Of a stretch of DNA of 51,739 nt, positions 29,745 through 39,830 are shown in pieces. The notes under the pieces were generated by a model. It saw nothing but the letters and a program-made list of their open reading frames with translations, searched no databases and was not told where the DNA came from. This DNA is from Bradyrhizobium centrolobii (GTDB taxonomy: Bacteria; Pseudomonadota; Alphaproteobacteria; Rhizobiales; Xanthobacteraceae), in NCBI RefSeq assembly GCF_001641635.1, contig NZ_LUUB01000031.1, positions 1-51,739 of the forward strand. The letters are read 5' to 3'. A program made the position numbers and the translations under genes. How positions within the stretch are numbered: position 1 is the first letter of the stretch; each line of letters starts with the position of its first letter.

Positions 29745-30088
29745 CTCCAGTCATGGATGGAGATGCTCTCCTTGCCTACGTCGAACAGCTGCTTGCGCCA
29801 TCGCTGCGCCCCGGCGACACCGTCATCATGGACAACCTGCCCGCTCATAAAGTTCATGGCGTGCGAGAGGCCATCCAGGCGGTCGGAGCGAGCCTACTCT
29901 ACCTTCCGCCGTATAGCCCCGACTTCAATCCGATCGAAATGGCCTTTTCCAAATTGCAGGCGTCGTTGCGCGCCGCTGCCGCGCGCTCCATGCCAGATCT
30001 TTGGCAAGCAATCGTCAACGCAATCAACCGCTTCGCGCCAGACGAGTGTCGAAACTATCTCGCCGCCGCAGGATACGACGCAACGTGA
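29745..30088 (+). pseudogene. IS630-family transposase, C-terminal half
   Basis: The plus-strand frame has [12 protein letters not shown] (second catalytic Asp), [12 protein letters not shown] (Glu) and L-A-A-A-G-Y-D-A-T at the end. These are signatures of the ISRj-type IS630 group. The N-terminal half is absent, and the element starts abruptly inside a DUF4365-like remnant. Confidence 0.85.
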
Positions 30089-30590
30089 TCGGAATATGCT
30101 CTAGTCGTCCTGCGACGGCGAACTCGTCAAGACTCCGGGATTTGTAATTCACCTCATGTTGGTACGATCAGTGCCTTCACTCGTATTCGATGGCCGAACA
30201 GCCAGGCGGCTGGGATGGCGCTCAGAGCAACTTTGCATGCTAGCTAAGATGACAAGAGAATCTTGGAAAAGGGTCGAAATTCATGGTGCAGCTTCGTCAG
30301 TGTGCAGGAATATAGAGCCGGAGCAGCTCGCTCGTTGGTGAAAGGGGGGTGAGAAGGCGACGACCCGAATGGGCGCAACGATCGAACAGATCTGGATCAG
30401 GAAAACCAGCTAGAGCCAAAGAGCCGATGTGCTCGGAGATGCGAATTGGACCTGATCAGCGGATCACCATACCGGCCAGCGGCTTCTGAAAACGCCGTAA
30501 AGGAAGGCCTGACAGAAGACCGCACTCGATCACACGCCAAAAAGGTCAAAAACTTCTTGCATTACGGGCGGCAACCACAGGAGGCTCTAC
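30089..30590. other. No gene; possible IS21 left-end region
   Basis: No coding motif is recognised. The last 150 bases lead into what looks like the start of an IS21-type istA and may be its non-coding left end. Confidence 0.3.
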
Positions 30591-30650
30591 ATGAAGTACC
30601 GTCAGACCGATAGCCCGCCAGTGGCCGCCGCCAAGGCGTCGTTCAGCACC
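30591..30650 (+). pseudogene. IS21-family istA, 5' scrap
   Basis: An ATG after an AGGAGG site starts M-K-Y-R-Q-T-D-S-P-P-V-A-A-A-K-A-S-F-S-T, resembling the start of rhizobial IS21-type IstA proteins. Homology ends after 20 residues, where IS5 sequence begins. Confidence 0.4.
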
Positions 30651-30980
30651 TCGGTCGCTTGCGCGGCGGGCGTACCACCAAAATCCACGCGCTGACCGAG
30701 GACCACGGACGTCCGATCACCTTCTTGATCACCCTTGGCACTTGCCATGATCTCGCGGCCACGCGATCGGCTGCCAGCCGTCCCTGCAGCTCGACGATTA
30801 CTCGCCGACAGAGCCTACCATGCCAAGAGCCTGCGTGGTCGGTCGGAACGCCGTACAACGGCTGTGATCCCACCTACCCCAATCCGCAAACACCCTCACA
30901 GATACGACGCCAAAACCCAGAAAGGCCGCAATCTTATCGAACGCATGTTCTGCCACCTCAAGGATTTCAGGCTTTACATG
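30650..30980 (+). pseudogene. IS5-family (IS427-like) transposase, internal fragment
   Basis: R-G-G-R-T-T-K-I-H-A-L-T-E-D-H-G-R-P-I begins inside the second frame of an IS427-type transposase. After frame changes come L-L-A-D-R-A-Y-H-A-K-S-L-R-G, I-R-K-H-P-H-R-Y-D-A-K and N-L-I-E-R-M-F-C-H-L-K-D-F-R. Both ends of the element are missing. Confidence 0.8.
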
Positions 30981-31615
30981 CTTGCGCTTGAGCTCGCCGT
31001 GGACCGGTGCCCAGCGGGGCTCGGCGCGGTGCTTATGCCCGTGTTGGTACCGGCGCCAGCGAGAAGCCGGGCCGCTACAACTGCATCCGTGACGTCCCGG
31101 TAGCGGCCAGGTCAGGGCCACTGTTTCGAACAGGCGATCGTCACCCGCACCGTTGAAGGCGCAGCCCCGATCCGCGCGATCTCGCAGATAGGCATTCCGG
31201 ACGACTCAGTCTGATCACATCGCGCACAGGGCACATCGTTAGCCTCTCCCGCAATATCCAGGTCCGCTTCTTCGTAAAGCCAAAAAAGCTGGACGTATCA
31301 AAGCCAGAAAGCCCACCCCGGGCGACATCATCTGGGAATGGCGGGCGCGATGATCTCGAAACGATGCACGACTTCAAATCGGTATCATGGGCGAGATCCA
31401 AAATGGTGGGAGAGATCGTGCGGAATCCGTACGCCACCGCTGTGCCAAACCGAGATGCAGGGTCGGGGATATCTTTTCAGAGGCTCCTGCGTTTTTTTAA
31501 GCGCCTCAGCGCTCTGAGCGATGTGCAATGCTAACAGTTCGGGACTTGGCCATGGATCCAAATGCGGTATCGGGCGCCCAGACCTTCTTTGCTGTCTCAT
31601 GCGTGTTCCGCCGTT
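30981..31615. other. No recognisable gene
   Basis: Short frames only, with no motif assigned. It is downstream of the leftward asparagine synthetase gene. Confidence 0.35.
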
Positions 31616-33448
31616 TCAGAGCGTGAGGCTCACGTTGTAGTCGGTCAGGAAATCTTGGAGAGTCAGGATATGCTCCATCCACCTGACTTTGTCGGTCGCG
31701 TTGAGCAAGGCACGGGAGTGGTCGACGGACAGCAGTGGTGCCACTGCCGCGTTGCGGTCATTCAGCAGCGCGGTGAACCGGGCGCGCAGCATTCTGTCGT
31801 AGGTCGGATCCTGGATAGCCGGGTACACGCTCTTAACTCGCTGCGCCACGGACTGCGGCAGCAGGTCCGCGGTGGCGGCCCGCAGCAGGCTCTTCTCGCG
31901 CTTGTCGAAAGTCTTGTGGGCCCATGGGGTGCCGAATACGTACTCAACGAGGCGGTGGTCGCAGTAGGGGACCCGCACCTCGAGACCCAAAGCCATGCTC
32001 AGCCGGTCCTTGCGGTCGAACAGCCTCGGCAGGTAGCGCGTTAGATAGAGGTAGCAGAGCTCGCGCATGCGACGCTCGTGCGGATCCGCCGACACCGGCC
32101 CGGTTATGGCGGGTACTTCTGCAAGTGCCCTGCGGTACTGCTCGTCGAGGTAGCCGGGGAGATCGAGCTTCTCGGCGAGCTCGGGGTCTAGGGACTTCCG
32201 GGCGGTATCTACGCTGACCTCGAGCCAGGGAAACGTGTCGGCCTGAACGCGCGCGGGATCGTGGAAGCACCAGTAACCGCCAAAAAGCTCGTCGGCCGTC
32301 TCCCCGGACAGGGCCACCGTCGAGTGCTGCCGGATGACCTGGAACAGCAGATACAGCGAGCTGTCGGTGTCGCCCATGGTGAACGGCAGGTCGCGAGCAT
32401 GGAGGGTGCTGGCCCGCACGTCCGGGTCCATGAGCTCGTCCGCGGATAACGTGATGTCCGTGTGGTCGGTACCAACGAACTTCGCGACCTCCTGCGCGTA
32501 CGGTCTATCGGGTGTGGCGCACGTCGGGCCGGGGATAAAGTTATCCGTGTAGCCGACGAAGTCGAGGGCGAAGGACCGGATCCGTCCGTCGCTGAAGCGC
32601 GCGGCCAGCGCGGTTATGGCCGAGGAATCAAGCCCGCCCGACAAAAGCGTGCATAGCGGTACGTCGGCGATGAGCTGCCGCTGGATCGTGTCCTCGAGCA
32701 GCTCGCGGACGCGCCGAACGGTGGTAGGCACGTCGTCGGTGTGCCCGCTGTCGGTGAGCTGCCAGTAGCTCATCTGCTCGATGCCGTCGCGGGTCACGCG
32801 GACGATTTGGCCGGGCCGTACCTCACGCATGCCCCGGAACGCGGTGTTATACGGGTCGGCGACGGAGCATAGGATGCAACGAAGCCCCTCGGCGTCCATG
32901 GCCCGTTTCGCGAGAGGATTGGCGAGGATCGCCTTTGGCTCGGAGCCGAACAACACTCCGTGTTCGGTGCGGTAGTAGTAAAGCGGCTTGATGCCGAGCC
33001 GGTCGCGTATGAGAAGCAGTTCGCGCTTGGCGGTGTCCCAGAGAGCGTAGGCAAACATCCCATTGAGTTCGCTCACGGCGCTGCGGGGGTCGCGGTGGCC
33101 CCACTCGCGGTGGACGTGCAGTACCACCTCGGTGTCACTGCTCGTGTCGAACCGATGGCCCAGGGCGGCGAGCCGTTGACGCAGCTCGCGATAGTTGTAA
33201 GTCTCGCCGTTGTAGACGAGCACCAAGGCGGGTCGGCCGTCCTCATCGAACGTCATCGGCTGGCGGCCGCCCTCAAGGTCGATGACCGCCAGGCGCCGGT
33301 GCCCCAGCGCCGCGGGCCCGTCGATCCAAGTCCCCTCGTCGTCTGGGCCGCGGCAGGCCATGGTGGCCGTCATGTGGGCAACCTCCCGTCGCGCCTCGAG
33401 GCCTCCTAAGTCACGATCGAAGTCAATCCATCCACAGATGCCGCACAT
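31616..33448 (-). CDS. asnB: Glutamine-hydrolysing asparagine synthetase
   Basis: An intact 610-residue class II glutamine amidotransferase/asparagine synthase. Cys2 after the initiator Met is the glutaminase nucleophile (M-C-G-I-C-G). N80-G-E and D105 belong to the glutamine site. The ATP pyrophosphatase loop S-G-G-L-D-S-S is at residues 270-276, and the synthetase domain continues with L-S-G-E-T-A-D-E-L-F-G-G-Y. The start is supported by a GGGG site. It makes asparagine (or amidates another acid) from aspartate, glutamine and ATP. It is isolated, flanked by IS debris, and its long high-GC codon style and sequence flavour recall actinobacterial AsnB, suggesting acquisition by transfer. A role in a specialised product rather than primary metabolism is possible. 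Confidence 0.92.
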   Translation of the reverse strand: MCGICGWIDFDRDLGGLEARREVAHMTATMACRGPDDEGTWIDGPAALGHRRLAVIDLEGGRQPMTFDEDGRPALVLVYNGETYNYRELRQRLAALGHRFDTSSDTEVVLHVHREWGHRDPRSAVSELNGMFAYALWDTAKRELLLIRDRLGIKPLYYYRTEHGVLFGSEPKAILANPLAKRAMDAEGLRCILCSVADPYNTAFRGMREVRPGQIVRVTRDGIEQMSYWQLTDSGHTDDVPTTVRRVRELLEDTIQRQLIADVPLCTLLSGGLDSSAITALAARFSDGRIRSFALDFVGYTDNFIPGPTCATPDRPYAQEVAKFVGTDHTDITLSADELMDPDVRASTLHARDLPFTMGDTDSSLYLLFQVIRQHSTVALSGETADELFGGYWCFHDPARVQADTFPWLEVSVDTARKSLDPELAEKLDLPGYLDEQYRRALAEVPAITGPVSADPHERRMRELCYLYLTRYLPRLFDRKDRLSMALGLEVRVPYCDHRLVEYVFGTPWAHKTFDKREKSLLRAATADLLPQSVAQRVKSVYPAIQDPTYDRMLRARFTALLNDRNAAVAPLLSVDHSRALLNATDKVRWMEHILTLQDFLTDYNVSLTL

Positions 33449-33859
33449 ATTTCGGCCCCCTTGCCTTTGGTAACTATCGCGCAGCTTAGGAGCTCCGGCG
33501 CACCGCCCCCACGAACACGTGACAATCGTTCTGGCCGCCCCATCGGCTCAACTCGAGTAGCTCGATGAATCGTGACAGTTCATTTCCCATGCTGCTCCCC
33601 CTAGCACGCTACCATGCTGCGCGCACCGACCCCTTCTAGTAGTATTCCTGCGTCACAAATGTCTCGCTGCGATTGTCGGGCCATGGGAGCTGTGCAGCAC
33701 GGGCATCGCGACTTTTTTTGATGGGAGCAGCGATCAATCGTCTGCGCACCGTTGCAGCCGAATTCGGAAATTGCCGCTCTGGCCGCAATGGCGGATCCTG
33801 TGAGGCGGTAGCCGTCGGTTAGGGCATGTTGCGGGAAAGGCGCGGTGAAATCTTCCGCT
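33449..33859. other. Upstream region of asnB; no gene seen
   Basis: It must contain the leftward promoter of the asparagine synthetase gene. No nod-box-like or -24/-12 promoter could be recognised with confidence. Confidence 0.35.
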
Positions 33860-34262
33860 TAGAGATTAGGAATTCGCAGGCTGCGAGGCACATCCTGATA
33901 TGGCGATGAAGCCTCGCCGTCCTCGGGTTTCGTAGTGACCGACCCCAACTTGTTGCTTGAGCTCCTGATAGTCACGCTCGACGCTGCAACGCAGCTTGGC
34001 GAAGTCCACGGGCGCACAAAAAAGGGTAACTTTCGCGAGTGTCAAGAGCCAATATTGTCGGCTCCTGCTCGCCGCTTGCGCCATTCGATCAGTAGCCATT
34101 CCTCAGGCCGGCGATTGGAGTCGCTGATCACGATGCGCGACACGAACGCGCAACGCGCAAGCAAGCAAAACGAGAAAGACCGATGATCAGCCGTGCCCTC
34201 GCGTCAGATGATGGTTTTCCATGCCCGCGTCGGCAGGCGGAGCGCAAGTTCTTCGAACATTG
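33860..34262 (-). pseudogene. IS701-family transposase, C-terminal fragment
   Basis: Minus strand: M-F-E-E-L-A-L-R-L-P-T-R-A-W-K-T-I, an in-frame TGA, then N-R-R-P-E-E-W-L-L-I-E-W and V-D-F-A-K-L-R-C-S-V-E-R-D-Y-Q-E-L-K-Q. It ends G-H-Y-E-T-R-G-R-R-G-F. This is the conserved 3' part of IS701-type transposases, with stops and frame changes. The N-terminal half is missing. Confidence 0.75.
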
Positions 34263-34309
34263 CCAGAAACCCTCGTTGAGCCCCCTTCCCAGGTGGCGGC
34301 TCGTGATGT

Positions 34310-35597
34310 GCGTGTTTCTCCCCCTCGCGCCGGGTACTAACTGTCCTATCTGTTCCGAATGATCAATACGCTGATTGCGGGTCATTTGGCCTCCGGTCTT
34401 CGGCTCGGCGCTGTCGATATCGGGCTACTCACGTCGATCTACTTCCTGGTTGACATGGCGGTCCAAATTCCGTTCGGCATGCTTTTGGATCGCTTTGGCC
34501 CGCGCAGGGTCCAGAGCGCAGCTCCTGCTGACTGTCGCCGGCAGTGCGCGGTTTTCGCAGAATCGACCGGATCCTGTCACTCCTCTTGGCGCGCGCGATG
34601 ATCGGACTTGGGACTGCAGCAGCCCATGTCCTCGCTGAAGATCATCGTTCTCTGGTTCCCACGAGAGCGTATCGCCCTCATCAATGGCTATATGATCATG
34701 TTGGGTTCGCTGGGAGCAGTTACGGCAACGACTCCTGCCGGGATGCCCCTTGACAAGATGGGCTGGCGAGGACTGTTCGAAACGCTAGCTGTTGCAAGCG
34801 CTGCTATGGCCATTTTGAGTTATCTCGCGGTTCCTGAGCGAAAGACAGAGCCGCAGGGCCGCACCAACGCTGCTACTCTGAAACGGATCTATTCGGATCC
34901 GCGGTTCTGGAGAATTGCGCCTTTAGCAGCGATCTGCATCGGCTCGGCGTGGGCGTTACAGTCCTTGTGGGCGGCACCCTGGCTTTGCGATGTCGAACGA
35001 CTGGACCGAGCGAGTCTCGTGAGCGAACTGTTCGCGATGGCGGTCGCTCTGAGTCTCGGCGCATTGGCGTTAGGCATACTTGGCAACTGGCTGCGCAGTC
35101 GTAGCAAGAGGACAGAGACTCTGTTTGCGATTGTCGCGGCGACGCTGGTTGTGGCGGAGCTCGCGCTCATCCTTCATCCGCCGTGGTCTTCACTTTTGTC
35201 TTGGTGCACCGTAGCTATGGCCGGCTCTGCCACAGCTCTGACTTACGCCATGATAGCGGACTATTTTCGGACGGGGCTGGTTGCCCGCGTGAACAGCGGC
35301 TTGAGTGTCTTGCAGTTCGGCTCGGCTTTCATCGTGCAGTACGCGACAGGGGTGATCCTGGAGCAGTGGGCTGTCGAGGCTGGACACTATCCTGCGATGG
35401 CCTACTAGACCGCTTTCGCTGTGAATATTCAGCTGCAACTGGCCGCACTAGCCTGGTTTGCAATGCCCCGGTTTCGAGCGCCAAAACCAATGGTAGCGTC
35501 TTGGGGCGGACATGAGTTCGCGGACGGCTGCAACTCGGTTGATGCCGTCATTCCACCCGTCGTGCTTGTGGAGCCAGATGAGAGCGTGGAGTGGTGA
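34310..35597 (+). pseudogene. Major facilitator superfamily transporter, frameshifted
   Basis: The N-terminal helices appear as L-S-Y-L-F-R-M-I-N-T-L-I-A-G-H-L-A, L-T-S-I-Y-F-L-V-D-M-A-V-Q and the MFS loop F-G-M-L-L-D-R-F-G-P-R-R. After frame changes (about 34505-34610) a long frame follows with L-G-S-L-G-A-V-T-A-T-T-P and eight further hydrophobic spans. TAG at 35406 falls where Gln is expected (Y-P-A-M-A-Y-stop-T-A-F-A-V-N-I-Q), and homology-like hydrophobic sequence continues to about 35470. It would be an inner-membrane permease of about 400 residues; the substrate is unknown. Confidence 0.75.
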
Positions 35598-35901
35598 GGC
35601 CAAGCCGTGTGCCTGATCTGCTTAACGAAATTGATCGTCAAAACCCGCCCCACCACAGGATTTATAGACGTCGTCGCGCCGCTCATTGCAGTAACTCGCA
35701 TAAGAAAGCGGGTACAGTGCGCATACTGGCGATGCATTGGGATAGGTAGTGCGTATTCGCCAGCGCGGCGCACCTCAGATCGAGTCATTGCGCCCGGGGT
35801 TCCGTACATGCAGCAAATTCTGGCAGATGCGACGCGCGCTTCACGTGCGAGGTGGTGCTGCGTTGAGGGGGCTAACCACCTTATGTCAACGGAGGCAAGT
35901 A
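35598..35901. other. Upstream region of the small Cys-rich ORFs; no gene seen
   Basis: No motif on either strand. A long minus-strand open frame (36004 to 35429) runs through it, antisense to the MFS end, and looks spurious. Confidence 0.35.
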
Positions 35902-36138
35902 ATGCGCAACCGCTCTCATCACATCCAAGGCTCTTCAGTGAATTGCTGCGCTGTATGCGGTGGACGGTTCGGGCTAATCCGCCACTACTATTGGCGAACA
36001 GCACTTTGTTCTAGAAACGCGTCGACCGATTTAAAGCCCGGCGAGAGGCTTATCATAAATGGCTTGTCTAGCTTGGAGCAGCTTGACAGCTCCAACAGAG
36101 CTTTCAGTGGGAACGGCACTGCACGGTCGAAGAAATGA
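35902..36138 (+). CDS. Small Cys-containing protein, zinc-finger-like
   Basis: 78 residues, starting M-R-N-R-S-H-H after a strong GGAGG site six bases upstream. It has N-C-C-A-V-C-G-G-R-F-G and then L-C-S-R, a CxxC-x(n)-C arrangement that could hold one metal ion. Similar short proteins are scattered in rhizobial symbiosis islands, but no function is known. After L-C-S-R the family would be expected to continue with another Cys, whereas here N-A-S-T-D-L-K-P follows, so the last third may be in a shifted frame. Its stop overlaps the next start (ATGA), so the two are translationally coupled. Confidence 0.55.
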   Translation: MRNRSHHIQGSSVNCCAVCGGRFGLIRHYYWRTALCSRNASTDLKPGERLIINGLSSLEQLDSSNRAFSGNGTARSKK

Positions 36139-36461
36139 AATTCATACTCATCAATCACAGGATGCCGCACGGCGACAAGACCTGCACCGGCTGTTCTCGG
36201 TCGTTAGGGGCAGGATACGTGCGAGATGTGACAACACGTAGAGGGTATTGCGACTGCGATTGCTATCGAAGGCGCCACTCCTTCTCTGGCGCTGTTCCGT
36301 GTTACGATCTGCACGCGGCCAACCATCTCATTGATCTTGGCGTCGCAATCCTAATGACTGCGGCTTCGCGCTGGCTTCAGGTCGGGGCGGCGATATCATG
36401 CATCAACTTAGCGTCCCCCGACGGCCTGCCGTCGCCGGCTGAGCGACCTCCCTCGACTTAA
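36135..36461 (+). CDS. Small Cys-rich zinc-ribbon-like protein
   Basis: 108 residues beginning M-K-F-I-L-I-N-H-R. The pattern C-T-G-C followed 17 residues later by Y-C-D-C-D-C-Y gives a four-to-five-cysteine zinc-ribbon-like core within the first 45 residues. The remainder is low in motif content and may be a read-on tail. ATG 36135 overlaps the previous stop by four bases. The unit is a two-gene operon of potential nucleic-acid- or protein-binding micro-proteins. Function is unknown. Confidence 0.6.
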   Translation: MKFILINHRMPHGDKTCTGCSRSLGAGYVRDVTTRRGYCDCDCYRRRHSFSGAVPCYDLHAANHLIDLGVAILMTAASRWLQVGAAISCINLASPDGLPSPAERPPST

Positions 36462-36712
36462 CGCCGCCGAATCGTGGAGACCGCGTCGGTTACTGGTGAG
36501 CCTAGCTCGAATTTGTTGGAGCTCGCTTCGCAAACCAAAAGGCCAATCGAGAAGCATACTAGAAATTGGCTCTCGATGCCCCCTTAACGGCCGCTCCTCT
36601 CCAGGAGTTGAGGGTCGGCCCGTGCCTCTGATCGGCAAGCGGCGTTCAGGGGGCGAGCTACCGAATGACGGGTTGATCTGCGGGTCTGCGGTCGGTTGGA
36701 CCGTTAGGTTTA
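36462..36712. other. No gene; probable IS66 left-end region
   Basis: Between the small Cys-rich ORFs and an IS66 tnpA start. Likely contains the non-coding left end of that IS66 remnant. Confidence 0.3.
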
Positions 36713-36850
36713 CAATGGACACCTTGCGTAATGCTATCACGGAGCCAGTGCGGCAGCTGGCGATCTTCACCGGAGCCGGTCGTCGGCTGAAGCGTGGCGA
36801 CGAAGACAGGCACGGATTGTTGCGGAGATCGTGACCGTAGCTGTTCCCAA
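36713..36850 (+). pseudogene. tnpA: IS66-family TnpA, 5' fragment
   Basis: M-D-T-L-R-N-A-I-T-E-P-V-R-Q-L-A-I-F-T-G, then G-R-R-L-K-R-G-D-E-D-R, is the classic IS66 TnpA start. A frame change near 36800 gives A-R-I-V-A-E-I-V and homology then fades. A further 150 bases stay open (ending 37003) without a recognised match. Confidence 0.65.
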
Positions 36851-37181
36851 TCAGGTTGCTGGAGGTTATTGGGTTGCCGTGCCGAGGGAGCGTCCCTTAG
36901 CTACGCCGCGTGCGCCGGAAGATGCCATTGCGGCAAGCCATAGAGAGCCCAAAGTAGCCCCGCCGAAGGGGCGAGCCCACCGCAGGTACCTCACCGATTG
37001 AAGTCATCTCTCGTACGCGGATGCGGCAGTCTGCGAAAAGCTTGCTCTGAACAACCTAGCGGTCGGATGCGCGACGGCGTCAGAATCGGTACAAGCCTCG
37101 CTCATTTTGCAGAATTTCTGCAGTAGGGAAGAGTTTTCGCCGCTTTTTGCTTCGACCCTCGTTGGTATTGTAATGTCGTCA

Positions 37182-37945
37182 ATGGAGAACGCCATGGGAA
37201 ATGCGAAACGGGCGTCGTCGTCACCACCAGTCAACCGTGATCAGTTGGAGGGCGTGCAGGGCCGGATCTTATTCGCACGTCGCGCGCCCGATGAGAAGGC
37301 AGAGGCGGCCACTCCGCCGAAGTGGTTCGACGACTTTCCTGCTGTCTACCACGATGTCACGATCCATAATGCGCGACCCATCGTGGACGAGCTGTCCTTT
37401 GAACGGGGAAGGCTTCGTGCTCCTTCGAAAGAAGTTGTCCTGTGTGAGCGAGCGCGATCCGGCCATTCTCCGCAAGAAGTACGCTGCGGAAATGGGTCCA
37501 ATCCTCAAGGAATACTTCAACGCGTCTTGGGTGACCTCCGTAGACCTTGGAGGTGTCAACACATTCGTTCTCTGGGCGGGAACATCTTTGCTCCTCCGGC
37601 GGAGCAAACTAGATCCAGTGTGAGGACTACGGTGCCGGGTGGGCCCACATCGATTACTCGCCGGTCGCCGGAGCGATGATCGCCGCTCGGGACAACCAGC
37701 TTCAGGGCCTCGAGATCCGCGCGTATTCCCGTATGATGATCGTCCAGACGTGGCAAGTTATTTCGCCGCCCCCACACAATGTCCCGTTGGCGTTCTGCGA
37801 TGCCTCCAGCATTGAAGGAGCCGATCTCCTCGACACTTTCTATCGGCGACCCGAAGCGGCGGCAAGCCGTGGCGTCACGCACGGGACGAGAGTCCTTCGT
37901 TACAGCCCGTCACAACGGCAGTCACATTGGGGCGCGCGGGTCAGG
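37182..37945 (+). pseudogene. CmcJ/NvfI-family oxidoreductase, frameshifted paralogue
   Basis: It starts M-E-N-A-M-G-N-A-K and aligns with the intact gene at 48803-49678 throughout: R-D-Q-L-E-G-V-Q-G-R-I, D-V-T-I-H-N-A-R-P-I-V-D-E-L-S, then in a second frame S-C-V-S-E-R-D-P and Y-F-N-A-S-W-V, then in a third W-A-H-I-D-Y-S-P (metal-binding HxD) and S-R-M-M-I-V-Q-T-W-Q. Homology ends about 37945, before the distal His, so the C-terminal quarter is lost. Frame changes lie near 37400 and 37590. Confidence 0.8.
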
Positions 37946-38885
37946 CGCACGATCGTCGATACATTACCAGCCCGGTCGCACACATGCTTGCGTCAAATTC
38001 TGAGACGATCTCGTCGAAGTGACGAGACTTGGCCTCTCAGCGAGAGCTGAAGAGATCCGACAGCTCGAGCCAAATGCCGGGGCCTTGGGTAACCAGGATC
38101 CGGACGCGACAAGAGCAACCGCAACCCTTGAGCCGCGACGGAATGGCCGCCTGCCCAAAATCGCCCTCACAGGTTGTTGATTGATTTGATGACTACCATT
38201 TGGCAATTTCGTCATGATCTCGTATTAGTTCGTCGATAATGAAGTTGCGATACTTCTCCTGCGGACGCGACTAATTACAGGCTCGGCTAGCTCCTCATCC
38301 GAAGTCTTTGAATTGCTTTTACTTCGAGACAGATAACGCCAGCAGAATGCCTCGGCAGTCTCGAACTTCGGTACTCAGTGAGTCCATCTGCATCCTCAAC
38401 GATAAGGTGAACTGACGTTGGTGGCGAAGTGCTCACATGGTCCATTATCATTCTGCGGATCGCAGGAGTATCGCTTGACCTATCCAGAGAGTGCGTGAGG
38501 TGTCCGGCCATTCGCTAATCATAATGCATATTTCTGCGTTAGCATCACTCGCGGAATGATCATTATTTGCCCTCGATAATAACGTTGGTCTCGTTCCATT
38601 GACTAGCAGCCGATTGCTCCTAAGTTCTAAGCACAAAGCGAGGTCATCATTATGCCGCACCTTGACCCTGACCGCATCGCTTCGCGAATCCGTCCGACTG
38701 ATCGCTTCCATCGGCAACATCATTGCCAAGCCGATACGGCTCGCAATGCGGTGGCGCCATATCGAAGCCGTTTGCGTAACTGAAGCGTGGGCCCGTGGTG
38801 CCGACTTCCCAGCAACTGAATACAACCGCACCAAGAGCTAGGCATGGCGGCACTTTGTTCAGCGGAACGCGATGATAGGAATAGA
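37946..38885. other. Long stretch without a recognisable gene
   Basis: Frames on both strands were read and none shows a family motif. It should contain the rightward promoter for the TauD-like gene. Confidence 0.4.
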
Positions 38886-39830
38886 ATGATGAGTATTGCG
38901 AGTTCCAGTGGTAACGTTATTCCGAGCGCGGACGTCATCAAGTGCGCGGCACGGCTTAGTGCCGAGATTCGGAATGTTAGGCTGTCGGGTGACTTGTCGG
39001 AGGAGGTCGTCGACGCTATCAGGCAATTGTTGATCGAGCATCGGGTCCTCTTTTTTCGCGGCCAGCGGCATTTCGACGGTGCCGAGCAGGAGCGCCTTGC
39101 GATCAGGCTCGGTAAACTCGCACAGCAGTCTATAGCCCCGACCAAGGGACTGTCGTCAGGTACCGATTTAGATCCGGGTCTCGAAGGTCGTTCGGCGGGG
39201 CAAGCGAATGTTCGGTACGACCAGACGGTCTCCGTCATGCGTGGCGCGGTGATGGCGCCCCATGGAGATGCCGCCTGGTCGAATTTGGCGGCTGCGTATC
39301 TTGACCTTCCGCTACCACTGCGCAGGCTCGCGGACGAGCTTTGGGTCGTCCGCAGCAACGCTCATGACCATGCGCTGGAGGCGCGCCCAATCAGGGCGGG
39401 CACACCGCCGCTTGACAAATCGTTCGCCGGAATGCCCTGCGAAGGAGCGGATCCGGTGGTTAGATTCCATCCCGAGACCGGCGAGCGCTTGCTAGTGCTC
39501 GGCAACTTCGAACAACGTTTCGTGGGCCTGCAGACATATACAGGCAACAAGCTGTTCGATCTGCTCGAATCCTATATCACAGCGCCTGAAAATACCGTTC
39601 GCTGGAGCTGGACGGAAGATGACATTGCGATCTGGGACAATCGAGCTGCCCAACATTACCCGGTCCGCGCCCATGCGGATCAGCATCAAAAGGTACGCCG
39701 CCTCGTCATTGATTGCGAATTACCGGTCAGCGATCATGATCGTCGCAGCGTCACACGTGACACGACGTCCGTTCGACGTCGACACCGCAGCGGCTCAGAG
39801 AATGATCGACGTGAAGGTCGATTGATATGA
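38886..39830 (+). pseudogene. TauD/TfdA-family Fe(II)/2-oxoglutarate dioxygenase lacking the HxD motif
   Basis: An open frame of 314 residues with clear TauD features: V-L-F-F-R-G-Q near 55-61, G-A-V-M-A-P-H-G-D-A-A-W-S-N, V-V-R-F-H-P-E-T-G-E-R, and the distal His/Arg region I-W-D-N-R-A-A-Q-H-Y-P-V and R-R-L-V-I-D. Where the family reads about W-H-T-D-V-T-F-V-D before R-Y-P, this protein goes straight from A-N-V to R-Y-D-Q-T-V-S-V-M-R-G. That looks like an in-frame loss of about 27 bases that removes the iron-binding His and Asp. The protein could be made but should not bind iron normally. The last 30 residues also depart from the family. ATG 38886 or 38889 is the start. Confidence 0.75.

Noticed and set aside
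35429..36004. Minus-strand open frame of 191 codons
   Set aside because: Overlaps the MFS pseudogene end and the small Cys-rich ORF antisense; no family features.
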